Source: Streptococcus merionis DSM 19192 (GTDB lineage: Bacteria; Bacillota; Bacilli; Lactobacillales; Streptococcaceae). Taken from it: a stretch of 63,618 nt of DNA. Below, piece by piece: positions 33,525 through 43,934 of the stretch. The stretch spans positions 1 to 63,618 of the forward strand of contig NZ_KB904544.1 of the NCBI RefSeq assembly GCF_000380085.1, given 5' to 3'. The notes under the pieces were generated by a model. That model was given only the letters and a program-made list of their open reading frames with translations. It searched no databases and had not been told where the DNA came from. Numbering within the stretch: the stretch's first letter is position 1; each line of letters starts with the position of its first letter. A program made the position numbers and the translations under genes.

Positions 33525-34877
33525 TTACCGCATGGTCACAAATTCTTCGGAACCCGTTGGGTGGATAGCAACAGTGGCGTCAAAATCAGCTTTAGTCGCC
33601 CCCATCTTAATAGCAACAGCGAATCCTTGGATCATCTCATCTACCCCATAGCCAATACCGTGTAGACCAACGACTTTTTCATCGGACCCTGTCACGACCA
33701 ACTTGAGTTTGGTCGGCTGGCGGTGCTGAGTAACTGCCGAATACATCGAAGCAAAGCTTGAAGTATAAACCTTAACCTGATCTTGTCCGTATTTTTCGAT
33801 AGCTTCTGGCTCGGTCAGCCCAACTGTTCCGATAGCAGGATGGGAAAAGACCACCGTTGGGATATTGGTGTAGTCCATCTTAGCTTGTGTTTGTCCATTA
33901 AAGAGGCGTTCTGCTAGTGTTCGTCCAGCTTTAATGGCAACAGGTGTCAATTCTTTTTCGCCTGTCACATCACCGAGCGCATAAATACCTGAAACATCAG
34001 TGTTTTGGAACTCATCCACCTTGATATAGCCACGTTTGGTCAAGGTTACACCAGCGGCTTGCAAATTTAATTGGTCAACATTTGGTCTGCGGCCAATAGC
34101 CCAGATGACACGATCAGTCACATGCTGGCTGCCATCTTCGAAGGTCAACTGAAGTTTGTCATTCTCTATCTTTTCGAGCTTGGTTGGTACTTTGTGACTA
34201 TGAAGCGTCAGGCCTGTCCGCTCCATCTCATCAACCAGAGCTTCGACAATATAAGGGTCGAAACGGCGCAAAGGGCTTTCTTTGCGGACAGAAAGGTCCG
34301 TTTTGACACCTAGACTATGAAGCACACCAGCTAATTCAACAGCGATATAACCTGCACCGATCACTGCAACCGACTCAGGTAAGCTTTCCCAGCCGAAGAA
34401 ATCATCTGAAGTCTCACCCAATTCAGCACCCGGAATATCTGGAAGCGCCGGCTGAGCACCGGTTGCGATTAGGATATGTTTGGCGGTCAGTAGCTCGCCA
34501 TTGACCTCAATGGTATTAGCATCGACAAATTTAGCAAAGCCTTCAATATGAGTTACGCCGTTACGATTCCAGTTGTTGGCATAACCATTACGCGAACGTT
34601 CCACATAGCCTTCACGATTTTCTCGCAGTTTGGCGAAATCAAAAGTCACCTTTTCAGGGTTAAAGCCATAGTCAGGCCCGTAGAGATGCATGGTTTCAGC
34701 GACTTGAGCACCGTACCACATAATTTTTTTGGGTACACAGCCCAAGTTAACACAGGTGCCGCCGACTTGAGCTCCTTCAATCACGGCGACTTGAGCTCCG
34801 TGCATGGCTGCGCGGTTAACAAAGCCAGATCCTCCAGATCCTCCTCCAATTGCGATAGCGTCAAATTCTTTGACCAT
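33525..34877 (-). CDS. gor: glutathione reductase
   Basis: The 450-residue FAD/NADPH disulfide reductase starts with [10 protein letters not shown] (FAD site). The redox pair lies in [13 protein letters not shown] (Cys42, Cys47), the NADPH site is [11 protein letters not shown], and the protein ends with the dimer motif [10 protein letters not shown]. It regenerates glutathione. Streptococci of this kind take up or make glutathione; a glutathionyl-hydroquinone reductase gene is at 40626. A promoter TTGACC-17-TACAAT lies upstream. Confidence 0.95.
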   Translation of the reverse strand: MVKEFDAIAIGGGSGGSGFVNRAAMHGAQVAVIEGAQVGGTCVNLGCVPKKIMWYGAQVAETMHLYGPDYGFNPEKVTFDFAKLRENREGYVERSRNGYANNWNRNGVTHIEGFAKFVDANTIEVNGELLTAKHILIATGAQPALPDIPGAELGETSDDFFGWESLPESVAVIGAGYIAVELAGVLHSLGVKTDLSVRKESPLRRFDPYIVEALVDEMERTGLTLHSHKVPTKLEKIENDKLQLTFEDGSQHVTDRVIWAIGRRPNVDQLNLQAAGVTLTKRGYIKVDEFQNTDVSGIYALGDVTGEKELTPVAIKAGRTLAERLFNGQTQAKMDYTNIPTVVFSHPAIGTVGLTEPEAIEKYGQDQVKVYTSSFASMYSAVTQHRQPTKLKLVVTGSDEKVVGLHGIGYGVDEMIQGFAVAIKMGATKADFDATVAIHPTGSEEFVTMR

Positions 34878-34918
34878 ATGAAACCTCCGAATGATTTTTC
34901 CTTAGTAAACTTTCTTTC

Positions 34919-34947
34919 ATTGTAGCCTTTTTTTCGAGTCGGGTCAA
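34919..34947 (-). promoter_or_regulatory. promoter of gor
   Basis: On the minus strand: -35 TTGACC (34947-34942), 17-bp spacer, -10 TACAAT (34924-34919). It is back to back with the macA-type promoter. Confidence 0.7.
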
Positions 34948-34976
34948 AAATCTACTACGGTCATAAATTTCTTTTA

Positions 34977-35031
34977 AAAAGTTATAAAAAGTTATAAAAT
35001 ACTTGCAAAAGACATTTTAAAATTGTATGAT
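34977..35031 (+). promoter_or_regulatory. promoter of the MacAB-like operon with tandem 10-bp repeat
   Basis: -35 TTGCAA (35003-35008), 17-bp spacer, -10 TATGAT (35026-35031). Directly upstream AAAAGTTATA occurs twice in tandem (34977-34986 and 34987-34996), a possible binding site of a regulator. Confidence 0.6.
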
Positions 35032-35132
35032 ATAAACGAGACAAAGGTACAGAAATTAGGGGCATCATTAAGATACCTAGTTTCTTCCTAAAATGAAAGG
35101 TCATTCAAAGACTAGAAAAGGAGAAGTAAACG

Positions 35133-36317
35133 ATGTTTAAAGGGAAAAGCAAAGCATTTAAGGCAACAGTGATTGGACTTGTAGCTTTGGTAGTTGTTGC
35201 AATTGCAGGTATCTTGGGCTTGGGGCTCATGGGAGGCGGTACACGTCAGTCTGCTAAAGCAGAATCAACTTACACCACTGCCGAAGTTAAAGAAGGGAAG
35301 TTAACCTCAACGACACTTTTAACAGGAACAGTCAAAGCCAACGAAGAGCAGTATGTCTACTATGATAGCACTAAGGGAGAGCTTGCTTCTATCGCAGTCA
35401 ATGTAGGTGATCAAGTGACCGCTGGTCAAGTTCTTTTGAGTTATGACAGTACAGAAGCGCAGCGGGCCTATGATGCTGCAGTAAGAGCTCTCAACAAGGT
35501 AGACCGTCAAATTTACGAGTTAAGTACCTACGGTGTGGTCGTCTCTGAAACAGGAGATGAACAAACAGATGGTGAAGCCACCGCTAATGCTCAGAGAACA
35601 GTTGATGGGCAAATGAGAGATTTGCAAGATGCACGTGCAGATGCGGCTGACGCTGTCAACAAAGCTCAGGAAGCCCTTAATGATACTAGCGTTAAGAGCA
35701 CCGTTGCAGGGACTGTGGTTGAAGTCAATCGTGATGTGACTAAGAGTGCGACTAGCACTGCACAGACCGTTGTTCATATCGTTAACAGCGGTAGCTTAGT
35801 CGTTTCAGGAGAAATGTCTGAGTATAATCTCGCTAACATCAAAGTTGGTCAAGAGGTCAAGATGACCTCGAAGGTCTATCCCGATAAAACCTGGACTGGT
35901 AAAGTAACCTACATTTCAGACTACCCAGATAACGCCAACGGAGGAGGCACTAGCAATGCTAATGCAGGCTCAGGAAACACTTCTGGTGCCAAGTATCCTT
36001 TCAAAGTCACTTTGACCAGCGATATTGGTGACCTCAAGCAAGGTTTTACAGTCAACATTCAGGTCAGTGGCAATCAGTCAGGGCTTATGGTGCCGGTAGG
36101 AGCAGTCATGACAGAAGATAGCACCAATTACTTCGTTTACACTTATGACAAAGCTAGTAAGAAAATTAAGCGTGTTCCTGTTGAAGTCGGTGGTGCAGAT
36201 GGTGCCAATCAGCAGATTACAAGCGGATTAAAAGCAGGAGATATTGTACTTGCTAATCCGACTTTGGATTTGAAAGACGGTCAGGAGGTGACAGTCGATG
36301 ACAATGCCACTGATTGA
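35133..36317 (+). CDS. MacA/HlyD-type periplasmic-adaptor-like efflux subunit
   Basis: The 394-residue protein has an N-terminal anchor helix (about 10-33) with no lipobox, a lipoyl-type half (LASIAVNVGDQVTAGQ), a coiled-coil hairpin (TEAQRAYDAAVRALNK...DARADAADAVNKAQEAL), the second lipoyl half and a beta-barrel. A Gly/Ser/Asn-rich insert lies near 268-285. It would link the ABC exporter encoded next to the cell exterior. It overlaps the ATPase gene by 20 nt. Confidence 0.88.
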   Translation: MFKGKSKAFKATVIGLVALVVVAIAGILGLGLMGGGTRQSAKAESTYTTAEVKEGKLTSTTLLTGTVKANEEQYVYYDSTKGELASIAVNVGDQVTAGQVLLSYDSTEAQRAYDAAVRALNKVDRQIYELSTYGVVVSETGDEQTDGEATANAQRTVDGQMRDLQDARADAADAVNKAQEALNDTSVKSTVAGTVVEVNRDVTKSATSTAQTVVHIVNSGSLVVSGEMSEYNLANIKVGQEVKMTSKVYPDKTWTGKVTYISDYPDNANGGGTSNANAGSGNTSGAKYPFKVTLTSDIGDLKQGFTVNIQVSGNQSGLMVPVGAVMTEDSTNYFVYTYDKASKKIKRVPVEVGGADGANQQITSGLKAGDIVLANPTLDLKDGQEVTVDDNATD

Positions 36318-36990
36318 GATATCACAGATCACTAAAAGCTATCAGAACGGGGATCAGGAGCTCCGTGTCCTCAAGGATATTGATTTGACCATCCAAGAAG
36401 GTGAATTTGTTGCGATTATGGGACCATCAGGGTCAGGAAAATCAACCTTGATGAACATTATCGGTCTTCTTGACAAGCCGACATCTGGCTCTTATGACTT
36501 AGAAGGCAAAGCGGTTGATAGTCTAGATGAAAAAGCCTTAGCCAAAGTGCGTAACCGTCAGATTGGCTTTGTTTTCCAGCAGTTTTTCCTCCTCTCTAAG
36601 CTCAATGCCCTACAAAATGTAGAATTGCCACTGATTTATGCTGGTGTTTCAGCAAATAAGCGCCGCAAGTCAGCGGAACAATTTTTGGAAAAGGTTGAGC
36701 TTGCCGAGCGTATGCACCATTTGCCATCAGAACTCTCAGGGGGTCAAAAGCAGCGTGTGGCCATCGCCCGTGCCTTAGTCAATAACCCTGCCATTATACT
36801 GGCCGATGAGCCAACAGGAGCCTTAGATACTAAAACGGGCGCCCAGATTATGGACTTGTTGACTGAATTGAATCAAGAGGGCAAGACCATTATTATGGTA
36901 ACTCACGAGCCAGAGATTGCGGAATACGCCACTCGCCGTATCGTGTTGCGTGATGGCATTATCACAGAAGACATCACGAAAGGAGAGTAG
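36298..36990 (+). CDS. MacB-type ABC transporter ATPase
   Basis: The 230-residue ATPase of the LolD/MacB group has Walker [11 protein letters not shown]-loop, signature LSGGQKQR, Walker B IILADEP followed by TGALD, and H-loop THEP. AGGAGGTGA is 8 nt before ATG 36298. It energises the mechanotransmission permease that follows; export of peptides or toxic compounds is likely. Confidence 0.93.
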   Translation: MTMPLIEISQITKSYQNGDQELRVLKDIDLTIQEGEFVAIMGPSGSGKSTLMNIIGLLDKPTSGSYDLEGKAVDSLDEKALAKVRNRQIGFVFQQFFLLSKLNALQNVELPLIYAGVSANKRRKSAEQFLEKVELAERMHHLPSELSGGQKQRVAIARALVNNPAIILADEPTGALDTKTGAQIMDLLTELNQEGKTIIMVTHEPEIAEYATRRIVLRDGIITEDITKGE

Positions 36991-36994
36991 ATTC

Positions 36995-38236
36995 ATGGAA
37001 AACTGGAAATTTGCCCTCTCTTCCATTTGGAGTCATAAGATGCGCTCCTTCTTGACCATGCTGGGGATTATCATCGGTGTGGCGGCTGTTGTTGTTATCA
37101 TGGCGCTAGGACGCGGTATGACCGAACAAGTCATAAAGAGTTTCTCAGAAGATCAACAAGACCTGCAGCTCTACTATGAGGCGAAGTCGGAAGAAGAATC
37201 CGATGGCCACACAGGGGGGGCTTATAGTGAAGAGTCTCCGACTATCAAGGAGGAGTGGTTGAGTCCACTCCGAGAAATTGATGGCGTGGAAGATTACTAC
37301 ATTACGAACAGTACATCAAATACTGTCAGCTACGAAAACAAAACAGCAGAGTCAGTTTATTTGATTGGGGGAAATCAGACGTATTTTGAGGTCAAGAATT
37401 ACACTGTTTTAGCTGGCCGCTCTTTTAGAGCTTCAGATTTTGCCACTTTTGCCAGCATTGTCATGGTTGACCGAACCTTAGCTGAAAAATTATTTGGTGA
37501 TATACAATCCGCCATTAATAAAATTGTTACCGTTGGCAACAAAAGTCTCCTCATTATCGGAGTATTTGAAGATCCCAAGGCAGGTACAGCTATGTATGGA
37601 ATGTCCTCGGGGGGAAGTGCTCTTATGACCAATGTTCAACTATCAGCAGAATTTGGTATTCCTGAGGTCGGAGCAGCCTACATCCACATTTCAGATCCTA
37701 AACGGGCTACCGAGATTGGGAAGGAAGCAGCCGCTAAAATGACAGAATTGTCAGGAGTAGCAGAAAAAGGTGGCAAGTTCACCACCTATGATATTAGTGG
37801 TCTTGTAAATGAAATCAATACTCAGTTTGGCGTGATGACCACGATTATTGGAGCTATTGCTGGGATTTCTCTTTTAGTGGGTGGTATCGGTGTCATGAAC
37901 ATCATGCTAGTTTCAGTCACTGAGCGGACTCGTGAGATTGGTCTTCGCAAGGCTTTAGGAGCGACGCGTTTTAAAATTCTGACCCAGTTCCTGATAGAAG
38001 CTATGGTTTTGACGATGATTGGTGGTGCGATTGGCCTTGGTTTTGCTTTTGTGATTACCAAAGTTATTGAGAGGCTTATGGCTAATAATCCTGAACTGGC
38101 CATTCCACTCAGTGTATCGCTGGATGTCGCCCTTGGAGCAATTGCTTTTTCGGCCTTGATCGGTATCATTTTTGGTATGTTGCCTGCCAACAAAGCCAGC
38201 AAACTCAACCCTATTGAAGCGCTTCGCTACGAATAA
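36995..38236 (+). CDS. MacB-type ABC permease (FtsX fold)
   Basis: The 413-residue permease has one N-terminal helix (IWSHKMRSFLTMLGIIIG), a large outer domain (about 60-285) and three C-terminal helices with GGIGVMNIMLVSVTERTREIGLRKALGA, cut here as GGIGVMNIML and TREIGLRKA. AAAGGAG stands before ATG 36995. The short genes before it and the terminator after it define a three-gene export operon. Confidence 0.92.
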   Translation: MENWKFALSSIWSHKMRSFLTMLGIIIGVAAVVVIMALGRGMTEQVIKSFSEDQQDLQLYYEAKSEEESDGHTGGAYSEESPTIKEEWLSPLREIDGVEDYYITNSTSNTVSYENKTAESVYLIGGNQTYFEVKNYTVLAGRSFRASDFATFASIVMVDRTLAEKLFGDIQSAINKIVTVGNKSLLIIGVFEDPKAGTAMYGMSSGGSALMTNVQLSAEFGIPEVGAAYIHISDPKRATEIGKEAAAKMTELSGVAEKGGKFTTYDISGLVNEINTQFGVMTTIIGAIAGISLLVGGIGVMNIMLVSVTERTREIGLRKALGATRFKILTQFLIEAMVLTMIGGAIGLGFAFVITKVIERLMANNPELAIPLSVSLDVALGAIAFSALIGIIFGMLPANKASKLNPIEALRYE

Positions 38237-38246
38237 GCACTATTCT

Positions 38247-38288
38247 AAACGGCATTTCTCAGAAAAGAAGTGCCGTTTTTCAGTTTTT
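38247..38288 (+). terminator. terminator of the MacAB-like operon
   Basis: AAACGGCA (38247-38254) pairs with TGCCGTTT (38271-38278), extended inward by TTTCT/AGAAG, then TTCAGTTTTT. Confidence 0.85.
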
Positions 38289-38302
38289 AAAGTAACTATT
38301 TA

Positions 38303-38366
38303 TTTACAAAAAGATTACAATAATGTTACAGACATTCTTGCTTAAATCAAAATCATCTGGTATAAT
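38303..38366 (+). promoter_or_regulatory. promoter with triple 11-bp-phased TTACA box (WalR/PhoP-like)
   Basis: TTACA occurs at 38304, 38315 and 38326, exactly 11 bp apart. On the minus strand this is TGTAAC-N5-TGTAAT-N5-TGTAAA, the WalR (VicR) pattern; PhoP boxes of Bacillus look alike. Right after it: -35 TTGCTT (38338-38343), 17-bp spacer, -10 TATAAT (38361-38366) preceded by TGG. Confidence 0.6.
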
Positions 38367-38396
38367 AGCATTAGAAAAATCTGAGGAGGTTTCGTC

Positions 38397-39236
38397 ATGA
38401 AACACAAGACAGTTTTAAAATCACTCGCTCTATTGAGCACATTATTCATCATAACAGCCTGTAGTAACGGAAAACAAAACACGGAGAGTTCGTCTACAAG
38501 CGTCAGCAAATCTAGCCAAACCACAACTACTAAATCAACTAGCACAAAAAATACTTCTTCATCTCAAAAGAAATCAGAGGTAGCGTCTAGTTCTGCTAAA
38601 TCAGCTTCGGGTTCTTCCTCATCTTCCAAAGCTTCGAGCTCATCTTCGTCAGCCAATACGCCATCCTCTAGTGAAACTAAACCAGCTGCCTCAACAACAG
38701 CCTTTGACCTTAAAGCTATTGAAGCAGGTGATTTTTCAAGTGTTGCTGGTACTTGGAAGAATGATGATGGCATGACATTTGTCCTTAATAAAAGTGGTCT
38801 TGTTTCAAAGACTTCTTCTTTAACATTTCTTTCAAACCAAAATGGAGTTCTTCATTTTAATATGGCAAGTTCTTATGGTGGAGGGGCAGCCTTTATGATT
38901 GTTCCCAAAGGAGCTAGTGCACCAGGTGGCACAACCTATTTGGAAGATGCTCTTGTAGCAGGACAGTCAGCGACAGATGAAGACCATCCTTTTTATAAAG
39001 TCTCTTCATCCACAACGCTTGTTGAAGAACCTGCTAGTCCAAGTTCCGTTTATTTAGCAGTTGATACCAATGTTTATGTCCAACCAGACAGATCAGCAGA
39101 GGTGGCCTTTACCTATCCTGCTGGAAATACTGTCAATTGGGATCGTTTCTTCGAATCAAATGGTGAAAACTGGTATAGCTATGTCTCACATGAGGGAATT
39201 CGCTATTATATCCCTCACTCAGACACTTATCAATAA
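38397..39236 (+). CDS. surface lipoprotein with DUF6287 and SH3-like regions
   Basis: The 279-residue protein has a signal peptide and lipobox ITAC (Cys22), then about 75 residues of Ser/Thr/Lys-rich linker suited to span the cell wall. A domain with FDLKAIEAGDFSSVAGTWKN follows, as in DUF6287. The C-terminal part (VYLAVDTNVYVQPDRSAEVAFTYPAG..., ending with IRYYIPHSDTY) resembles a bacterial SH3 domain that binds peptidoglycan. It is probably an anchored cell-wall-related protein. The WalR/PhoP-like box upstream fits a cell-envelope role. Confidence 0.78.
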   Translation: MKHKTVLKSLALLSTLFIITACSNGKQNTESSSTSVSKSSQTTTTKSTSTKNTSSSQKKSEVASSSAKSASGSSSSSKASSSSSSANTPSSSETKPAASTTAFDLKAIEAGDFSSVAGTWKNDDGMTFVLNKSGLVSKTSSLTFLSNQNGVLHFNMASSYGGGAAFMIVPKGASAPGGTTYLEDALVAGQSATDEDHPFYKVSSSTTLVEEPASPSSVYLAVDTNVYVQPDRSAEVAFTYPAGNTVNWDRFFESNGENWYSYVSHEGIRYYIPHSDTYQ

Positions 39237-39345
39237 AACCAAATGACTCAACCGAATGCTCAAACAGGATTGGGAAAAAGGTTTGTTGCTAGTCAACATC
39301 AAGGAATCAGTAATATCACAAAAGGCCTGCAATCAAGTTTCTATG
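39237..39345. other. intergenic stretch before the 39346 terminator
   Basis: No convincing gene is seen between the lipoprotein and LLM genes (39237-39572). The span holds the hairpin at 39346 and the dyad-bearing promoter near 39521; the rest shows no clear signal. Confidence 0.4.
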
Positions 39346-39366
39346 AGCCTGATTTCAGGCTTTTTC
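39346..39366 (+). terminator. short intrinsic terminator
   Basis: AGCCTG-ATTT-CAGGCT followed by TTTTTC. Confidence 0.65.
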
Positions 39367-39513
39367 TAATTGTACGAGTTTTGGGTTTTCTTTGAGTATC
39401 AAGAGCATATGAAAAGCTGACCATATCAGGAAATTGTAGATAGAACCGGTGTTTTCTTATGGTGAAATGATAGTATCAAGTTTTGACCTGGACAGGTTGT
39501 TGATAAGCATTTT

Positions 39514-39548
39514 GGTTGTAATTATCAATACATAGTGATAATATAGAG
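39514..39548 (+). promoter_or_regulatory. promoter with operator-like inverted repeat ATTATCA-N8-TGATAAT
   Basis: The perfect 7-bp arms (39521-39527 and 39536-39542) overlap a likely promoter (TTGTAA-17-TAATAT). This is the size and spacing of a MarR/TetR-type operator and should control the flavoprotein and GST-like genes downstream. Confidence 0.5.
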
Positions 39549-39572
39549 CTAAGAAGAGGAAGGAGACCAAAA

Positions 39573-40619
39573 ATGATCGAATTAGGCATTTCAACATTTG
39601 GAGAAACAACACCACTTGAGGGCACTGGAGAGACCTTTTCCCACGGTGAGCGCATCCGCCAGCTAGTGACAGAGATTGAGCTAGCGGATCAGGTTGGTCT
39701 AGATGTTTACGGAATTGGCGAGCATCACCGAGAGGATTTTGCGGTATCAGCACCAGAGATTGTCTTAGCGGCTGGCGCGGTCAATACTAAGCATATTCGC
39801 CTAACTTCAGCAGTTACCGTTCTCTCTAGTGCAGACCCCGTTCGGGTTTACCAACAGTATGCGACTATTGATGCCTTGTCAAATGGCCGAGCAGAAATCA
39901 TGGCTGGTCGCGGTTCATTTATCGAGTCCTTTCCCCTATTTGGCTATGACCTCAATGACTACGAGCAACTGTTTGACGAAAAATTGGCTATGTTACTGGA
40001 AACCAGCAAAGCGACTAACCTTGATTGGCAAGGGCAACTGACTCAGACAGTTTATAAAAAGGATGTCTATCCAAGAGCTGTTCAGGATCAACTCCCTATC
40101 TGGGTAGCGACAGGTGGTAATGTCGAATCGACCATCAAGATTGCTCAAAAAGGCTTACCTATTGTTTACGCCATTATTGGTGGCAATCCCCTGTATTTCA
40201 AACGGTTGATTGATGCTTATCATCAAGTGGCTGAGAATGAAGGTCATGATCAAAAGAAAATGAAGGTTGGTGCGCATTCCTGGGGTTTCATTGCCAAAAA
40301 TCAAGCTGACGCGGTTGCCAAATATTTCTATCCGACCAAGAAGACTGTTGATAATATCGCTAAAGGTCGCCCTCACTGGCAGGAAATGACTTATGAACAG
40401 TACGAACAGTCTATCGGTCCAGATGGTGCTATGATTGTCGGTGATCCAAACCATGTGGCTAGAAAAATCATTGCTCTCATCGAAAACTTGGGACTAGATC
40501 GCTTCATGCTTCATCTGCCACTTGGCTCTATGCCGCATGAAGAGGTGCTGGAGGCTATCCGTCTTTATGGAGAAGAAGTAGCACCTAGGGTTCGCGCCTA
40601 TTTTGCTGAGAAAGGATAA
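39573..40619 (+). CDS. LLM-class (luciferase-like) flavin oxidoreductase
   Basis: The 348-residue TIM-barrel flavoprotein has IELGISTFGE at the start, GIGEHHREDFAVSAPEIVLAA (the family signature), LTSAVTVLSSADPVRVYQQ and GRAEIMAGRGSF. Such proteins oxidise or reduce small molecules with FMNH2 or F420; in Firmicutes FMN is used. GGAAGGAGA precedes the ATG. It is followed after 6 nt by a glutathionyl-hydroquinone reductase gene, suggesting quinone or xenobiotic handling. Confidence 0.87.
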   Translation: MIELGISTFGETTPLEGTGETFSHGERIRQLVTEIELADQVGLDVYGIGEHHREDFAVSAPEIVLAAGAVNTKHIRLTSAVTVLSSADPVRVYQQYATIDALSNGRAEIMAGRGSFIESFPLFGYDLNDYEQLFDEKLAMLLETSKATNLDWQGQLTQTVYKKDVYPRAVQDQLPIWVATGGNVESTIKIAQKGLPIVYAIIGGNPLYFKRLIDAYHQVAENEGHDQKKMKVGAHSWGFIAKNQADAVAKYFYPTKKTVDNIAKGRPHWQEMTYEQYEQSIGPDGAMIVGDPNHVARKIIALIENLGLDRFMLHLPLGSMPHEEVLEAIRLYGEEVAPRVRAYFAEKG

Positions 40620-40625
40620 AAACAG

Positions 40626-41582
40626 ATGGGATTATTAGTTAAAGGAGTCTGGCAGGACAAATGGTATGACACTAAATCAACCGGTGGAAAATTTGTCCGC
40701 ACTACAACCCAATTTCGCAATTGGATTACACCAGATGGTTCTGCGGGTCCGACGGGAAAAGCTGGCTTTAAGGCCGAATCTGGTCGTTATCACCTCTACG
40801 TCTCACTGGCTTGTCCTTGGGCTAGTCGGACTCTCATGATGCGTAAGCTCAAAAGTTTAGAAGATTACATCAGTCTCTCAGTTGTTCACCCTCTCATGTT
40901 GGAAAACGGCTGGACCTTTGAGACAGGTGAAGGAGTCATTGCAGATGATGTCAACCAAAGTGATTATCTGTATCAGGTCTACACTGCAGCTCAGCCTGAC
41001 TATTCAGGACGAGTGACTGTTCCTGTTCTATGGGATAAGAAGACTAAAACGATTGTTAACAATGAGTCGGCTGAAATCATGCGAATCTTCAACACGGCTT
41101 TTAATGAACTGACAGGTAATACAGCAGATTATTATCCAAAAAAATTCCAATCCGAAATCGATGAGATGAACGACTTCGTCTATGATACTATCAATAATGG
41201 TGTTTATAAGGCAGGCTTTGCGACCAAACAGTCAGTCTATGAAACAGAAGTCAGAATCCTTTTTGAAGCCTTGGATCAGCTGGAAAAGCGACTAGAAAAT
41301 CAACATTATCTAGTCGGTAATCAATTGACTGAAGCAGACATCCGTCTCTTTACCACTCTGGTACGCTTTGATGCGGTCTACTATGGCCATTTCAAATGTA
41401 ATCTCAAACGCTTAGTGGACTATCCAAATCTCTGGGATTATACCAAACGTATTTACAATTTGCCAGGCATTTCTGAGACAGTCAACTTTGATCATATCAA
41501 GCGCCATTATTACGGCAGCCACAAAACGATTAACCCAACAGGCATTGTCCCAACAGGACCGATTCTGTATTGGAAAGTATAA
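40626..41582 (+). CDS. glutathionyl-hydroquinone reductase (Xi-class GST, YqjG/ECM4-like)
   Basis: The 318-residue GST has the Xi-class catalytic motif SLACPWASRTLM and a C-terminal helical domain with QLTEADIRLFTTLVRFD. It removes glutathione from glutathionyl-hydroquinones. This needs cellular glutathione, and the gor gene in the window supports that. It ends at a terminator; the preceding LLM flavoprotein gene is co-transcribed. Confidence 0.9.
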   Translation: MGLLVKGVWQDKWYDTKSTGGKFVRTTTQFRNWITPDGSAGPTGKAGFKAESGRYHLYVSLACPWASRTLMMRKLKSLEDYISLSVVHPLMLENGWTFETGEGVIADDVNQSDYLYQVYTAAQPDYSGRVTVPVLWDKKTKTIVNNESAEIMRIFNTAFNELTGNTADYYPKKFQSEIDEMNDFVYDTINNGVYKAGFATKQSVYETEVRILFEALDQLEKRLENQHYLVGNQLTEADIRLFTTLVRFDAVYYGHFKCNLKRLVDYPNLWDYTKRIYNLPGISETVNFDHIKRHYYGSHKTINPTGIVPTGPILYWKV

Positions 41583-41583
41583 G

Positions 41584-41613
41584 AAAAACTCCAGCTGTAT
41601 TGTTGGAGTTTTT
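41584..41613 (+). terminator. intrinsic terminator, bidirectional
   Basis: AAAAACTCCA (41584-41593) pairs with TGGAGTTTTT (41604-41613). The symmetric A and T ends allow stopping of lysS from the other side. Confidence 0.85.
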
Positions 41614-41635
41614 GTCTGGTGAGTTGTTGTGACAA

Positions 41636-43141
<1,506 letters not shown>

Positions 43142-43144
43142 TTA

Positions 43145-43177
43145 CAAAAACAAAGACCTTATAGTTGATCTTTGTTT
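43145..43177 (-). terminator. hairpin with T-run immediately before the lysS ribosome site
   Basis: On the minus strand an 11-bp stem (AAACAAAGATC with GGTCTTTGTTT, one G-U) and an 8-nt loop are followed by TTTTTG. AAAGGAG of lysS comes next. It may end the upstream phosphatase mRNA or act as an attenuator of lysS. Confidence 0.6.
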
Positions 43178-43231
43178 TATTCATTTTACATCGTTTTATT
43201 TTACCATAAAATAGCTGAAAAAACAGCCCTT

Positions 43232-43903
43232 TTAGTGAGAAGATTTGTAGGAAGAACTCGAAATGATGGAATCCTGATTTGATGGCAAGAAACTGGTATC
43301 ATTCCAAAGCAAGAGCTTGAAGTTCTCAAAATCTTCTGTTTCTAAAATAGTGACACTAGAATTACTCAAGCCACCAGCTTTACGAAGCTCAGCGGTATTA
43401 TAGCCCAGAAGACTGCGAATAGAAGCTGTTGAGATGGCTCCGTGGCTGACAAAGAGTAAATGATTAGCGTTTAATTCTTTTTGAGCTTTGATAAAATCGC
43501 CCATCCGTTGGGTTGCCATAAAAACGCTCTCTGCTTCAAATAAGCGTGGATTAAATTTTGCTAAATTATGGCGAAAGGCATGGTGTTGCTTAGGATAAAG
43601 ACTTTGCATCAGAGAGACCTTAGTGCCTTCCAGTTTTCCAAGTTGCCATTCCCGCAATTCTGGCGTCAGAGTCAATTCTGTAGACTGAGCTTGCTTTTCT
43701 AAAATCGCTTCAGCTGTTTTAGCCGCCCGAGGCAAGTCACTAGAGAAGATGTGATCAAAGGGAACAGATGATAAATGCTCGCTTAGGTTTTGCAGGTCTT
43801 CTAAGGTTGAGGGGAGAAGCGGCGAGTCTGCTTGACTGCCTTGAAAACGCCCTTCAAGGTTCCATTCAGTTCTACCGTGGCGTACGAAATAGAGTAAAGT
43901 CAT
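43232..43903 (-). CDS. histidine phosphatase family protein (phosphoglycerate mutase-like)
   Basis: The 223-residue protein has the catalytic motif YFVRHGRTEWN (phospho-His) and the second His in LLFVSHGAIS. RFQGSQADSPL fits phosphatases rather than glycolytic mutases. The tail is serine-rich. The start at 43903 has AGGAGG upstream; the longer frame overlaps the YbaK gene. Substrate unknown. Confidence 0.88.
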   Translation of the reverse strand: MTLLYFVRHGRTEWNLEGRFQGSQADSPLLPSTLEDLQNLSEHLSSVPFDHIFSSDLPRAAKTAEAILEKQAQSTELTLTPELREWQLGKLEGTKVSLMQSLYPKQHHAFRHNLAKFNPRLFEAESVFMATQRMGDFIKAQKELNANHLLFVSHGAISTASIRSLLGYNTAELRKAGGLSNSSVTILETEDFENFKLLLWNDTSFLPSNQDSIISSSSYKSSH

Positions 43904-43934
43904 AATACCTCCTGAAATATTTCTATATAGGAAT

